DNA from: Falsirhodobacter deserti
Lineage (GTDB): Bacteria > Pseudomonadota > Alphaproteobacteria > Rhodobacterales > Rhodobacteraceae
Assembly (NCBI RefSeq): GCF_004015795.1
Contig: NZ_ML137218.1
Span: 1,082,311-1,146,310 of the forward strand
Direction: 5' to 3'
Length of the DNA stretch: 64,000 nucleotides
Shown here: one piece after another, positions 26,687 through 36,390 of the stretch
Position numbering within the stretch: position 1 is the stretch's first letter
Layout of the letters: each line of letters opens with the position of its first letter
Translations under genes and position numbers: made by a program
Notes under the pieces: model-generated
Told to the model about the DNA's origin: nothing
The model's input: the letters and a program-made list of their open reading frames with translations, nothing else
The model's database searches: none

Positions 26687-27616
26687 ATGCGTGCATCCAG
26701 AACCGTTCAGCGTATTCTGGCCAACTACGAAGGCGAGAACGCCGGCGTGAAAGGCAACCTCTGCCGCATGCTGATGGAAGGCAAGCTGGGCGGAACCGGC
26801 AAGATGGTCATCCTGCCGGTGGATCAGGGTTTCGAACATGGCCCGGCGCGCAGCTTTGCGCCGAATCCCGAAGGCTACGATCCGCACTACCACTACAAGC
26901 TGGCGATCGATGCAGGCCTTTCGGCCTATGCCGCACCGCTGGGCCCGTTGGAAGCAGGCGCCGACACCTTCGCTGGCCAGATCCCGACGATCCTGAAGGT
27001 AAACTCTGCCAACTCGTTGATGTCGGACACGGCAGGCAAGAACCAGGCGGTCACGGCTTCGGTCGATGACGCGCTGCGGCTAGGCTGCGCCGCCATCGGC
27101 TTCACGATCTATCCGGGTTCGGACATGGCGCTCGACATGTTCGAAGAGATCGTGGAGATGCGCAAGGAAGCGGCCTCCAAGGGCATCGCGACCGTGATCT
27201 GGTCCTATCCGCGCGGCGAAGCCGTGACGAAGGAAGGCGAAACCGCGATCGACGTGTCCGCCTATGCGGCGCATGTTGCGGCGCTGCTGGGCGCACACAT
27301 CATCAAGATCAAGCTGTCCACCGATCACATCATGCAGCCCGAGGCCAAGAAGGTCTATGACGCGCAGCAGATCGACGTGTCGGACATGGCCGCGCGCGTG
27401 AAGCATTGCGTTCAGGCCAGCTTTGCCGGTCGTCGTCTGATTGTCTTCTCGGGCGGTGCGACCAAGGGCGAGGATGCGGTTTACGACGACGCGCGCGCCA
27501 TTCTGGCCGGCGGCGGCAACGGCTCCATCATCGGGCGCAACTCGTTCCAGCGCTCGCGCGAGGATGCGCTGGCAATGCTTGGCAAGCTGATCGCGATCTA
27601 CAAGGGTCAGGCCTGA
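26687..27616 (+). CDS. fba: Class I fructose-bisphosphate aldolase, DhnA-type
   Basis: This 309-residue aldolase belongs to the bacterial/archaeal DhnA class I group and uses a Schiff-base lysine rather than metal. Visible elements are MVILPVDQGFEHGPARSF, the segment IKIKLSTDHIM with the likely catalytic lysine region, and the phosphate-binding VFSGGATKGED and IIGRNSFQRS. The ATG at 26687 is preferred to the one at 26681 because AAGGAG at 26675-26680 touches the latter. A strong terminator follows. Confidence 0.93.
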   Translation: MRASRTVQRILANYEGENAGVKGNLCRMLMEGKLGGTGKMVILPVDQGFEHGPARSFAPNPEGYDPHYHYKLAIDAGLSAYAAPLGPLEAGADTFAGQIPTILKVNSANSLMSDTAGKNQAVTASVDDALRLGCAAIGFTIYPGSDMALDMFEEIVEMRKEAASKGIATVIWSYPRGEAVTKEGETAIDVSAYAAHVAALLGAHIIKIKLSTDHIMQPEAKKVYDAQQIDVSDMAARVKHCVQASFAGRRLIVFSGGATKGEDAVYDDARAILAGGGNGSIIGRNSFQRSREDALAMLGKLIAIYKGQA

Positions 27617-27622
27617 TCCCAG

Positions 27623-27649
27623 GGGTTTCCCGCCTTACGCGGGAAACCC
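27623..27649 (+). terminator. Rho-independent terminator after fba
   Basis: GGGTTTCCCGC (27623-27633) pairs perfectly with GCGGGAAACCC (27639-27649), loop CTTAC, then TTT. Confidence 0.8.
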
Positions 27650-27703
27650 TTTGCCTGCCGCCTGCCCCTGTGGCATTGTGCCGCCGCAGGCACGAGGCAG
27701 AAG

Positions 27704-27997
27704 ATGACGAACCGTCCGGCGCTTGGCGCGACGATCTATTTCATGATCCTGGCCACCCTTGGCCTTTATTTCACCTTCGCCGCCGTTCAGGGCGATTACG
27801 GCGTGTTCCAGCAGGTGCAGATCCGCGCACAGACCGAACAGCTTCAGGCCGAACGGGACAAGCTGCAGGCGCAGCTGGATGACGTGCAGAACCGCACGCG
27901 CCGGATGTCGGACGCGTACCTTGATCTTGACCTTCTGGACCAGCAGGCCCGCGAGATTCTGGGATACGTTCGCCCGGATGAAATCGTCATTCGCTGA
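27704..27997 (+). CDS. Septum formation initiator family protein (FtsB/DivIC-like)
   Basis: The 97-residue protein has one transmembrane helix at about residues 8-27 (ATIYFMILATLGLYFTFAAV) and a coiled coil at about 42-68 (RAQTEQLQAERDKLQAQLDD), then LDLLDQQAREILGYVRPDEI, the conserved end of FtsB/DivIC proteins. FtsB forms the FtsQLB complex that activates septal wall synthesis. The position just upstream of pdhA is common in alphaproteobacteria. Confidence 0.85.
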   Translation: MTNRPALGATIYFMILATLGLYFTFAAVQGDYGVFQQVQIRAQTEQLQAERDKLQAQLDDVQNRTRRMSDAYLDLDLLDQQAREILGYVRPDEIVIR

Positions 27998-28066
27998 TCG
28001 CGCGCTATATCCCGCACCGACCGTATTTCATTTTGCGCTACCGCCCCGCAAGATGATACGCTATGG

Positions 28067-28086
28067 ATAGTTTAAGGCTAAACTAT
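28067..28086. promoter_or_regulatory. AT-rich palindrome upstream of pdhA
   Basis: ATAGTTTA (28067-28074) and TAAACTAT (28079-28086) are perfect inverted repeats around AGGC, in otherwise GC-rich DNA. The site ends 14 bases before the pdhA ribosome site (GGAGGAGG at 28101-28108). It has the form of a dimeric repressor operator at the transcription start. The regulator is unknown. Confidence 0.5.
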
Positions 28087-28113
28087 TTCCGCTTTGGTGT
28101 GGAGGAGGACGCG

Positions 28114-29100
28114 ATGGCCAAGAACCCGGCCGATATTCCCAACGTCTCCAAGGACGAGCTTCTTGGCTATTACCGTGACATGCTGCTTATCCGGCGATTC
28201 GAAGAAAAGGCCGGCCAGCTTTATGGCATGGGCCTGATCGGCGGCTTCTGCCACCTTTACATCGGGCAGGAAGCAGTCGTCGTGGGCCTTGAGGCCGCGG
28301 CGAAGGAAGGCGACAAGCGCGTCACCTCCTACCGCGATCATGGCCATATGCTGGCCTGCGGAATGAGCGCCAATGGCGTGATGGCAGAACTGACCGGTCG
28401 CGAGGGGGGGTACTCCAAGGGCAAGGGCGGCTCCATGCACATGTTCAGCCGCGAAAAGCACTTCTATGGCGGCCACGGGATCGTGGGTGCGCAGGTTCCG
28501 ATCGGTGCCGGGCTTGCCTTTGCCGACAAGTATGCCGGCAATGACAACGTCACCTTCGCCTATTTCGGCGATGGCGCGGCGAACCAAGGCCAGGTTTACG
28601 AAACCTACAACATGGCGCAGCTGTGGGATCTTCCGGTCATCTTCGTGATCGAGAACAACCAGTACGCCATGGGCACCAGCGTCAAACGCTCCACCAAGTC
28701 GCCCTCCTACTGGGAACGTGGTGTGGCTTACGGCATCGCTGGCGAAGCGGTTGACGGGATGGACGTGCTGGCGGTGAAAGCTGCAGGTCAGAAGGCGGTG
28801 GAACACTGCCGCGCGGGCAAAGGCCCGTATATCCTTGAGATGAACACTTACCGCTATCGTGGTCACTCCATGTCGGACCCGGCGAAATACCGCACCCGCG
28901 ACGAGGTGGAGAAGATGCGTTCGGAAAAAGACCCGATCGAGAACGTGCGCGAGCTACTGGTTCAGGGCGGCCACGCCTCGGACGAGGAGCTGAAGGCGAT
29001 CGACAAGGACATCAAGACTGTCGTGAACGAATCCGCCGAGTTCGCGAAGGAAAGCCCGGAGCCGGATGTGTCCGAGCTCTGGACGGATATTTACGCGTAA
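28114..29100 (+). CDS. pdhA: Pyruvate dehydrogenase E1 component, alpha subunit
   Basis: E1 decarboxylates pyruvate with thiamine diphosphate and passes the acetyl group to the lipoyl arm. The 328-residue alpha subunit has the ThDP/Mg motif [20 protein letters not shown] ending in [11 protein letters not shown], and the phosphorylation-loop-like [15 protein letters not shown]. The ATG at 28114 follows a very strong GGAGGAGG site. pdhB begins 14 bases after the stop. First gene of pdhABC. Confidence 0.96.
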   Translation: MAKNPADIPNVSKDELLGYYRDMLLIRRFEEKAGQLYGMGLIGGFCHLYIGQEAVVVGLEAAAKEGDKRVTSYRDHGHMLACGMSANGVMAELTGREGGYSKGKGGSMHMFSREKHFYGGHGIVGAQVPIGAGLAFADKYAGNDNVTFAYFGDGAANQGQVYETYNMAQLWDLPVIFVIENNQYAMGTSVKRSTKSPSYWERGVAYGIAGEAVDGMDVLAVKAAGQKAVEHCRAGKGPYILEMNTYRYRGHSMSDPAKYRTRDEVEKMRSEKDPIENVRELLVQGGHASDEELKAIDKDIKTVVNESAEFAKESPEPDVSELWTDIYA

Positions 29101-29113
29101 GGGAGGCGAGACA

Positions 29114-30511
29114 ATGGCAACGCAAGTTCTGATGCCGGCCCTGTCGCCGACGATGGAAGAAGGCACGCTGGCCAAGTGGCTGGTGAAAGAGGGTGACGAG
29201 GTCAAATCCGGTCAGGTCATGGCCGAGATCGAGACCGACAAGGCCACGATGGAGTTCGAGGCAGTCGATGAGGGTATCATCGGCAAGATCCTGATCGCCG
29301 AAGGCACTGCCGGCGTGAAGGTGAACACGCCCATCGCTGTTCTGGTCGAAGAAGGCGAAAGCGCCGACGATCTGGAAGCATCCGGCCCCGTCCAGACGGA
29401 CGAGGAGAAGCAGCCCGAGAAACCCGAAGGTTCGGACGTGAAGCACATGGACCAACCGGTCGTGACCTCGCCCGGCGCTTCGGTTCCCGGGAAGCGTGAC
29501 CGGTCGCCGGACTTTCCCGAAGGCACCCCGACGAAGACCATGACCGTGCGGGAAGCCCTGCGCGAAGCCATGGCCGAAGAACTGCGCGGGAACGAGAATG
29601 TCTTCCTGATGGGCGAGGAAGTGGGCGAATACCAAGGCGCCTACAAGATCTCGCAGGGTCTGCTGGACGAGTTCGGGCCGAAGCGCGTCGTGGACACGCC
29701 GATCACCGAACATGGCTTTACGGGCCTTGCTGTCGGCGCGGCATTCGGCGGTCTGAACCCGATCGTGGAGTTCATGACATTCAACTTCGCAATGCAGGCG
29801 ATCGACCAGATCATCAACTCTGCCGCAAAGACCCTTTACATGTCCGGCGGTCAAATGGGCTGTCCGATCGTGTTCCGCGGGCCGAACGGTGCCGCCGCCC
29901 GCGTGGGTGCGCAGCACAGCCAGGACTATGCCGCGTGGTATGCCGCGATTCCCGGCCTGAAGGTCGTGATGCCCTATTCCGCAGCCGATGCGAAAGGCTT
30001 GCTGAAACAGGCGATCCGCGATCCGAACCCGGTCATCTTCCTTGAGAACGAAATCCTTTACGGCCGTTCCTTCGAAGTTCCGGTTCTGGAGGATTTCACG
30101 ATCCCCTTCGGCAAGGCACGGGTCTGGCGTGAAGGCAAGGACGTGACGATCGTGTCCTTCGGCATCGGTATGACCTATGCGCTGGAAGCGGCTGACAAGC
30201 TGGCCGAGGAAGGCATCGAAGCCGAGGTGATCGATCTGCGCACCCTGCGCCCGATCGATTATGAAACCGTGCTGGAATCGGTTCGCAAGACGAACCGCTG
30301 CGTCACGGTGGAAGAAGGCTTCCCTGTCGGTTCCATCGGCAACCACCTGTCGGCGACGATCATGCAGCAGGCCTTCGATTATCTGGACGCGCCGGTGATC
30401 AACCTGACAGGCAAGGACGTTCCGATGCCCTATGCTGCAAACCTTGAAAAGCTGGCGCTTGTCACCACGGCCGAGGTGATCGACGCTGTGAAATCCGTCT
30501 GCTATCGCTGA
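29114..30511 (+). CDS. pdhB: Pyruvate dehydrogenase E1 component, beta subunit with N-terminal lipoyl domain
   Basis: The 465-residue protein is longer than classical E1-beta (about 330) because a lipoyl domain (residues 1-80; lipoyl-lysine K43 in ETDKATME) and an acidic/proline linker precede the transketolase-like part (about 140-465). E1-beta motifs include [32 protein letters not shown] and a C-terminal transketolase domain ([15 protein letters not shown]). Lipoylated E1-beta is known from other alphaproteobacteria such as Sinorhizobium and Zymomonas. The lipoyl part is almost identical to that of PdhC. Confidence 0.95.
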   Translation: MATQVLMPALSPTMEEGTLAKWLVKEGDEVKSGQVMAEIETDKATMEFEAVDEGIIGKILIAEGTAGVKVNTPIAVLVEEGESADDLEASGPVQTDEEKQPEKPEGSDVKHMDQPVVTSPGASVPGKRDRSPDFPEGTPTKTMTVREALREAMAEELRGNENVFLMGEEVGEYQGAYKISQGLLDEFGPKRVVDTPITEHGFTGLAVGAAFGGLNPIVEFMTFNFAMQAIDQIINSAAKTLYMSGGQMGCPIVFRGPNGAAARVGAQHSQDYAAWYAAIPGLKVVMPYSAADAKGLLKQAIRDPNPVIFLENEILYGRSFEVPVLEDFTIPFGKARVWREGKDVTIVSFGIGMTYALEAADKLAEEGIEAEVIDLRTLRPIDYETVLESVRKTNRCVTVEEGFPVGSIGNHLSATIMQQAFDYLDAPVINLTGKDVPMPYAANLEKLALVTTAEVIDAVKSVCYR

Positions 30512-30521
30512 GGAGGGACGC

Positions 30522-31895
30522 ATGGCAACCGAAATCCTGATGCCCGCCCTTTCCCCGACGATGGAGGAAGGCACGCTGGCCAAGTGGCTGGTGAAAGAAG
30601 GTGACGAGATCACCTCCGGCATGGTGATCGCCGAGATCGAAACCGACAAGGCCACGATGGAATTCGAGGCCGTGGACGAAGGCACGATGGGCAAGATCCT
30701 CGTGGCGGAAGGCACCGGTGGCGTGAAAGTGAACCAGCCCATCGCGATCCTGATCGAGGAAGGCGAGGATGTTCCCGCCTCCTCGGGCTCCTCCACCGAG
30801 GAGGCGCAAAAGGCCGATACCGAAGAAGAAAAGGTTGGCCGGCAGGAACAGGTGGAACCCGAAGGCGAAGGCAAGACGGATACCACCGCAAAAGCCCCGA
30901 CGCAGCCTGCACCCGCAGGCCGCGTTTCCGGAAGCACCGCACCGGCAGCACCGAAGGCCGATGGCAAGCGCATCTTCGCATCGCCCCTGGCCCGCAGGAT
31001 TGCCGCCGACAAAGGCTTGGATCTGACGCAGATCAGCGGCACCGGCCCGCGTGGCCGTATCGTGAAAGCGGATGTCGAGGCCGCGAAACCGGCGACAGCA
31101 AAGTCGCTGGCTCCGACCGGTAAGCAAGAGGCGCCGAAGGCAGACGCCCCTGTCGCGCCGGCCGCAAGCAGCGCCGATACGGTCAAGAAGATGTATGAAG
31201 GCCGCACCTATGAAGAGGTGACGCTGGACGGCATGCGTCGCACGGTTGCAAAACGCCTGACGGAAGCCAAGCAGACCGTTCCGCACTTCTATCTGCGGCG
31301 CGAGGTTTCGCTGGACGCGCTGATGAAGTTCCGCGCAACGCTGAACGAACAGCTGTCCGGTCGCGGCGTGAAGCTTTCCGTCAACGACTTCATCATCAAG
31401 GCCTGCGCGCTGGCCTTGCAACAGGTTCCCGATGCCAACGCTGTTTGGGCGAATGATCGGATCCTTAAGATGAAGGCCTCGGATGTGGCAGTCGCTGTTG
31501 CGATCGAAGGTGGCCTGTTTACGCCGATCCTGAAAGATGCGGATCAGAAATCTCTCTCGGCCCTTTCTGCCGAGATGAAGGATATGGCCATGCGGGCACG
31601 CAACAAGAAGCTGGCGCCGCATGAATATCAAGGCGGCAGCTTTGCCATCTCCAATCTTGGCATGTTCGGGATCGAGAATTTCGACGCCGTCATCAACCCG
31701 CCGCATGGTGCGATTCTTGCGGTTGGCGCAGGCCTGAAGAAGCCTGTCGTGGGTAAGGATGGTGAACTGACGGTCGCCACGATGATGTCGATGACGCTGT
31801 CGGTCGATCACCGGGTGATCGATGGTGCATTGGGCGCTGAATTGCTGAAGGCGATTGTCGAAAATCTCGAAAATCCGATCGCGATGCTGGCCTGA
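30522..31895 (+). CDS. pdhC: Dihydrolipoamide acetyltransferase (E2) of pyruvate dehydrogenase
   Basis: E2 transfers the acetyl group to CoA and forms the complex core. In order, the 457-residue protein has one lipoyl domain (K43 in ETDKATME), an Ala/Pro/Glu linker, a peripheral-subunit-binding domain (IFASPLARRIAADKGLDL, about 147-185), a second linker and the catalytic domain (about 225-457) with the active-site histidine and aspartate in SVDHRVIDGA. The E3 gene (lpd) is not in the window. A strong terminator ends the operon. Confidence 0.96.
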   Translation: MATEILMPALSPTMEEGTLAKWLVKEGDEITSGMVIAEIETDKATMEFEAVDEGTMGKILVAEGTGGVKVNQPIAILIEEGEDVPASSGSSTEEAQKADTEEEKVGRQEQVEPEGEGKTDTTAKAPTQPAPAGRVSGSTAPAAPKADGKRIFASPLARRIAADKGLDLTQISGTGPRGRIVKADVEAAKPATAKSLAPTGKQEAPKADAPVAPAASSADTVKKMYEGRTYEEVTLDGMRRTVAKRLTEAKQTVPHFYLRREVSLDALMKFRATLNEQLSGRGVKLSVNDFIIKACALALQQVPDANAVWANDRILKMKASDVAVAVAIEGGLFTPILKDADQKSLSALSAEMKDMAMRARNKKLAPHEYQGGSFAISNLGMFGIENFDAVINPPHGAILAVGAGLKKPVVGKDGELTVATMMSMTLSVDHRVIDGALGAELLKAIVENLENPIAMLA

Positions 31896-31917
31896 GGCCA
31901 GCATCCATCTATCGTCC

Positions 31918-31946
31918 AAACGGCCGGAGGTTTCCTCCGGCCGTTT
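31918..31946. terminator. Terminator between pdhC and cysE
   Basis: AAACGGCCGGAGG (31918-31930) pairs perfectly over 13 bp with CCTCCGGCCGTTT (31934-31946), loop TTT, with A/T runs on both sides. It lies between convergent genes and can work in both directions. Confidence 0.88.
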
Positions 31947-31955
31947 TCCTTTGGA

Positions 31956-32759
31956 TCATTCGTTGACGAGGTGATCCATGTTCACGGAAGGCTGGGCGCA
32001 CCCCGCTTCCCCGACCACGCGTGCGGGAACCCCTGCGACGGTTGTGCAGCATGGCACATCCTGCAGCACGACGGATCCGGCTGCGATCCGGCTGCACCGT
32101 CCAACGCGGATATTGCCAAGCACTTTGGCTCCCGCCCCGATCAGCACGCCTTCATCGATCTTCGGATGACGGTCGCCATCCTGCTTGCCGGTTCCACCAA
32201 GGGTCACGGAGTGCAACATCGACACGTTGTCACCGACCACCGCTGTTTCACCGATCACGATGGAATGGGCATGGTCGATCATGACGCCTCGCCCCATCTT
32301 CGCTGCCGGATGAATGTCCACTCCGAACACTTCGGACACGCGCATCTGCACAAAATACGACATGTCGCGCCGGTCGTGGTTCCAAAGCCAGTGGCCGATG
32401 CGATAGGCCTGAAGCGCCTGGAAGCCCTTGAAATACAGCATCGGCTGCAAGTACCGATGGCAGGCAGGATCACGGTCATAGACGGCCATCAGATCCGCCC
32501 GCGCCATCTGCACAATATCGGGCGCAGAGGTATAAACCTCTTCCGCGATCTCGCGCAGGATCTGCTCGCTCATATCGTTGGAGGATAGCTTCAACGCGAA
32601 TCGGTACGCCAAGGCCCGCTCCATCGTCGGGTGATGAAGCAGGCTGGCGTGCACGAAACCGCCGATCAGCGGCTCATCCCGGATCGCTTGCTGGGCCTCC
32701 TCGCAGATCGTCTGCCAGACGGGATCCAGTGTCGAAATGTTGGCGCGAGTCTCAGCCAT
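31956..32759 (-). CDS. cysE: Serine O-acetyltransferase
   Basis: CysE makes O-acetylserine for cysteine synthesis. The 267-residue protein has the N-terminal helical domain (ICEEAQQAIRDEPLIGGFVH) and a left-handed beta-helix of hexapeptide repeats (DIHPAAKMGRGVMIDHAHSI with catalytic His, VVGDNVSMLHSVTLGG, GNIRVGRCSRIAAGSVVL). It lies 60 bases downstream of phoB on the same strand and has its own terminator. Confidence 0.95.
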   Translation of the reverse strand: MAETRANISTLDPVWQTICEEAQQAIRDEPLIGGFVHASLLHHPTMERALAYRFALKLSSNDMSEQILREIAEEVYTSAPDIVQMARADLMAVYDRDPACHRYLQPMLYFKGFQALQAYRIGHWLWNHDRRDMSYFVQMRVSEVFGVDIHPAAKMGRGVMIDHAHSIVIGETAVVGDNVSMLHSVTLGGTGKQDGDRHPKIDEGVLIGAGAKVLGNIRVGRCSRIAAGSVVLQDVPCCTTVAGVPARVVGEAGCAQPSVNMDHLVNE

Positions 32760-32819
32760 GGGACGGTCCTTCGGAATTACCTGCCTACTCTAGCAGCGCT
32801 CCGAAAGTTACGCGACCCC

Positions 32820-33512
32820 TCAGCCGAGTGCGTATCCCGCGCCGCGAACCGTACGAAGCGGATCATCCCCGCCAAAAGCACAAAGCGCCTTGCGAAGCCG
32901 GCCGATATGCACATCCACTGTCCGCGTATCGACATAGATGTCACGACCCCAGACGCGATCCAAAAGTTGTTCGCGGCTGAAAACACGGCCCGGCTTCTCC
33001 ATGAAGGTTGTCAGCAGCCGGAATTCTGTCGGGCCAAGCTTCAGCACCTTGTCGCCGCGGTAAACGCGGTGGGTTTCCGAATCCAGCCGGATATCGTCCC
33101 ACTCCAGCACGATCCCGACCGATGCGGGGCGCGACCGGCGAAGCTGCGTGCGCACCCGCGCCATCAACTCCACCAGCGAATAGGGTTTGACGACATAATC
33201 GTCGGCGCCGGTTTCCAGACCGCGAACGCGGTCCACCTCTTCCGACCGCGCGGAAAGCATGATGATCGGAAGACTGCGCGTTTCGGGCCGGGTCTTCAGC
33301 TGACGGCAGACTTCGATCCCCGAAAGGTTCGGCATCATCCAGTCAAGAACCATCACATCGGGAGATACCTCGTCCACAAGGACGAGGGCCTCCTCACCGT
33401 TGCCGGCCTGAACGACGCGGAAGCCTTCTGCTTCCAGGTTATAGGACAGCACTTCGCGCTGTGCCGGCTCATCCTCGACAAGAAGGACAGTCGGCTGGTC
33501 GGATCCGGTCAT
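32820..33512 (-). CDS. phoB: Phosphate regulon response regulator PhoB
   Basis: This 230-residue OmpR-type regulator has a receiver domain (phosphoacceptor D57 in VMVLDWMMPN; acidic pocket VEDE) and a winged-helix DNA-binding domain (GPTEFRLLTTFMEKPGRVFS; VDVHIGRLRKAL; IRTVRGAGYAL-type end). It activates Pho genes under phosphate limitation. Its ATG overlaps the phoU stop (33509-33512). The sensor kinase phoR is not adjacent. Confidence 0.95.
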   Translation of the reverse strand: MTGSDQPTVLLVEDEPAQREVLSYNLEAEGFRVVQAGNGEEALVLVDEVSPDVMVLDWMMPNLSGIEVCRQLKTRPETRSLPIIMLSARSEEVDRVRGLETGADDYVVKPYSLVELMARVRTQLRRSRPASVGIVLEWDDIRLDSETHRVYRGDKVLKLGPTEFRLLTTFMEKPGRVFSREQLLDRVWGRDIYVDTRTVDVHIGRLRKALCAFGGDDPLRTVRGAGYALG

Positions 33513-34222
33513 TCCGTCGCTCCGACGAAGGCGGTGGTGTCGCCTTTCTGGCGAACCTCTTCCGGCATGGAGCCGGTTACGAGGTAGATCACCTGTTCGG
33601 CAACGGTCGTCGCGTGGTCGCCCACCCGTTCGATATTCTTGGCGATGAAGTGAAGATGCATGCAGGCGGTGATATTGCGCGGATCTTCCATCATATGCGT
33701 CAGGAACTCGCGGAACAGCGCGTTATACATCTGGTCGACTTCCGCATCACGCTGACGGACTTCGCGTGCCAGATGCTCGTCCCGCTGGATGTAGGCATCC
33801 AGCGCGTCCTTCAGCTGAAGCTCGACGGTGCGGGCCATCCGGCGTATCGCAAGGGTGGCGCCGGGGATCTGTGCCATCTGCGACAGAACGGTTGCGCGCT
33901 TTGCCAGGTTCTTTGCAAAGTCGCCGCAGCGTTCGAGGCTGCCAGCAACCTTGATGACAGTCAGAACGGTGCGCAAATCGCCGGCAGTCGGTGAACGCAG
34001 GGCGATCAGGCGGGCGCATTCGGAATTCACCTGTTCTTCCAGCGCATCGATCGCGCTGTCGGCAAGGCGCACCTGCTCGGCCAGTTCGTCATCGCGTGTT
34101 TCCAGCGCGCGGGCTGCATCATTGATGGACGCCTCGACGAGGCCGCCCATCTTCATGATCATCGCCTGAACCGCTTCAAGATCGCGATCGAAAGCCGACA
34201 GGATGTGGGATTCGTTGGCCAT
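33509..34222 (-). CDS. phoU: Phosphate signalling protein PhoU
   Basis: The 237-residue all-helical protein has two PhoU repeats: the first around VQAMIMKMGGLVEASINDA, the second around LKDALDAYIQRDEHLAREV, ending with the conserved RNITACMHLHFIAKNIERVGDHATTVAE. PhoU couples PstSCAB activity to PhoR and represses Pho genes in phosphate excess. It is 9 bases after pstB and overlaps phoB by 4. Confidence 0.95.
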   Translation of the reverse strand: MANESHILSAFDRDLEAVQAMIMKMGGLVEASINDAARALETRDDELAEQVRLADSAIDALEEQVNSECARLIALRSPTAGDLRTVLTVIKVAGSLERCGDFAKNLAKRATVLSQMAQIPGATLAIRRMARTVELQLKDALDAYIQRDEHLAREVRQRDAEVDQMYNALFREFLTHMMEDPRNITACMHLHFIAKNIERVGDHATTVAEQVIYLVTGSMPEEVRQKGDTTAFVGATE

Positions 34223-34231
34223 GTGCCCTCC

Positions 34232-35029
34232 TTAACCGATCTTGCCGCTGATATAGCTTTCGGTGCGCGGATCGCGCGGGTTGGTGAAGATTTGTCCGGT
34301 TTCGCCATATTCCACCAGATTACCAAGGTGGAAGAAGGCGGTCTTCTGGCTGACGCGCGCAGCCTGCTGCATGGAGTGGGTCACGATGACCACGGCGAAC
34401 TGGTTGCGCAGCTCGTCGATCAACTCCTCCACCTGGGCGGTCGCGATGGGGTCAAGCGCGGAGCAGGGTTCGTCCATCAGCAGAACCTCGGGCGAGGTCG
34501 CGACAGCGCGCGCGATGCACAAACGCTGCTGTTGGCCACCCGAAAGGCCCGTGCCCGGGGAATGAAGACGGTCCTTCACCTCGTTCCAAAGCGCGGCCTT
34601 TTTCAGAGAGGTTTCCACGACCTGGTCCAGTTCCGCCTTGGAGCGGGTAAGGCCATGGATGCGCGGGCCATAAGCAACGTTGTCATAGATCGACTTGGGG
34701 AACGGGTTCGGCTTCTGGAACACCATGCCGACCTTGGCGCGCAGTTGCACGGGATCGACCTTGGAGTCGTAGATGTCTTCGCCGTCCAGCGCGATCAGAC
34801 CCGAAACCTTCGCCGACGGGATCGTGTCGTTCATGCGGTTCAGGCAGCGCAGGAAGGTGGACTTGCCGCAACCGGACGGCCCGATGAAGGCCGTCACGTT
34901 GTTGTTCAGGATCTCGATGTCCACGTTCTTCAACGCGTGGCTGGTGCCATAATGCACGTTCACGTCGCGCGCGTTGATCTTGATTTCGGCGGTGGACACG
35001 TCTCTCTCCACAATTCTCATGTCATTCAT
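34232..35029 (-). CDS. pstB: Phosphate ABC transporter ATP-binding protein
   Basis: The 265-residue ATPase of the Pst importer has Walker [10 protein letters not shown], the PstB-typical [10 protein letters not shown], signature [14 protein letters not shown], Walker [14 protein letters not shown] and H-loop [12 protein letters not shown]. It is 11 bases downstream of pstA. Confidence 0.97.
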   Translation of the reverse strand: MNDMRIVERDVSTAEIKINARDVNVHYGTSHALKNVDIEILNNNVTAFIGPSGCGKSTFLRCLNRMNDTIPSAKVSGLIALDGEDIYDSKVDPVQLRAKVGMVFQKPNPFPKSIYDNVAYGPRIHGLTRSKAELDQVVETSLKKAALWNEVKDRLHSPGTGLSGGQQQRLCIARAVATSPEVLLMDEPCSALDPIATAQVEELIDELRNQFAVVIVTHSMQQAARVSQKTAFFHLGNLVEYGETGQIFTNPRDPRTESYISGKIG

Positions 35030-35040
35030 AATGTGTATCC

Positions 35041-36390
35041 TTACCAGCGACGTTCAAAGCGGCGGCGCAAAATGATGGCGATGGCGTTCATGACCAGCAG
35101 GAAGGCGAGCAGAACGATGATGGCACCAGAGGCGCGTTCGACAAAGGCCGGATCGGCACGCTGGGTCCAGTTGTATACCTGAACCGGCAGGGCCGAGGCC
35201 GGATCGAACAACCCCTCGGGCGGTGCATCGGGATAGTCGCGGACAAAGGCGACCATGCCGATCAGCAGCAGCGGAGCCGTTTCGCCAAGTGCCTGCGCCA
35301 GACCGATGATGGTGCCTGTCAGGATGCCCGGCATTGCCAGCGGCAGCACATGGTGGAACACCGACTGCATCCGGCTCGCCCCGACGCCAAGGGCGGCGTC
35401 GCGGATCGAGGGCGGAACCGCGCGAAGCGATGCACGGGTCGAGATGATGATCGTCGGTACCGTCATCAGCGTCAGGACCAGGCCGCCCACAATGGGTGCC
35501 GATTGCGGCAGATGCGCAAAGTTGATGAAGATCGCAAGGCCCAGAATACCGAACACGATCGACGGCACGGCGGCAAGGTTCGAGATGTTGACCTCGATCA
35601 CGTCGGTGAACCGGTTCTTGGGGGCGAATTCCTCAAGATAGATGGACGCGGCGACACCGATCGGAACGGCAAGCACCAGAACCACAAGCATCATGTAAAG
35701 CGAGCCCAGAAGCGCGACGCCAAGGCCTGCAGCCTCGGGGCGCTGGTCCGACGCGTCCGGCTTCGTTACGAAGCCCCAGTTGAAGCGCGTGGACATCAGG
35801 CCGTTTTCGACCATCGCTTCTGCGATCTGCAGCCGTTCGGGAGTTATGTTGGCGTCACGCACGGCCGATTCCATCGTTACGCGCCCTTTGAAGTAGCCGT
35901 CGATACGGCCATGCACCAGCGCATCGATATCGACCGTCGTCCCGATCAGATCTGGGTTTGCCAGAACGCGGTTGCGCAGATCGGCAGCCGCCTCGGGCGA
36001 GAGGATGCCCGTGATGTCGGCATCTGCCACGCCATCCGGAACGATCCCTGCGTCGCGCACCGCCGCGACCAGGCCGGCCCTCAGGACGTTCTGGTAACCG
36101 ATTGTGGTCACTCGGGCCATTTCGGCAGGATCGCGATTGCCTTCCGGGTCCAGTTGTTCGGCCGGAAGCGTCATGTCGAAGGTTGCGAAGGTCTGCCGGA
36201 AGGCGGAGGAGCCACCCGAGAAGATGGACACCAGCAGCATCAGCAGCGCCGCAAGGGCGATGGCGATGGCCACGATCCCATAGATCTGAAACCTCCGCTC
36301 GGCAGCGTTGCGGCGGCGGGTCCGACTGTCCAACTCCAGCAGGGACGAGCCTTTGGACTTCCCCGCAGGGGATGCAGAGATGTCGGTCAT
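35041..36390 (-). CDS. pstA: Phosphate ABC transporter permease PstA with N-terminal DUF3333 region
   Basis: At 449 residues this is about 150 longer than E. coli PstA. After a first membrane helix (about 38-60) there is a periplasmic insertion of about 150 residues ([10 protein letters not shown] to [10 protein letters not shown]) that matches the DUF3333 extension of alphaproteobacterial PstA. The permease core follows with the EAA-like loop [20 protein letters not shown] and [12 protein letters not shown]. Its ATG overlaps the pstC stop (36387-36390). Confidence 0.93.
   Translation of the reverse strand: MTDISASPAGKSKGSSLLELDSRTRRRNAAERRFQIYGIVAIAIALAALLMLLVSIFSGGSSAFRQTFATFDMTLPAEQLDPEGNRDPAEMARVTTIGYQNVLRAGLVAAVRDAGIVPDGVADADITGILSPEAAADLRNRVLANPDLIGTTVDIDALVHGRIDGYFKGRVTMESAVRDANITPERLQIAEAMVENGLMSTRFNWGFVTKPDASDQRPEAAGLGVALLGSLYMMLVVLVLAVPIGVAASIYLEEFAPKNRFTDVIEVNISNLAAVPSIVFGILGLAIFINFAHLPQSAPIVGGLVLTLMTVPTIIISTRASLRAVPPSIRDAALGVGASRMQSVFHHVLPLAMPGILTGTIIGLAQALGETAPLLLIGMVAFVRDYPDAPPEGLFDPASALPVQVYNWTQRADPAFVERASGAIIVLLAFLLVMNAIAIILRRRFERRW

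Noticed and set aside
29012-31207. 731-codon open frame antisense to pdhB and pdhC
   Set aside because: It mirrors well-supported genes in GC-rich DNA, where antisense frames are often open; the protein shows only repeated biased segments created by the two similar lipoyl domains.
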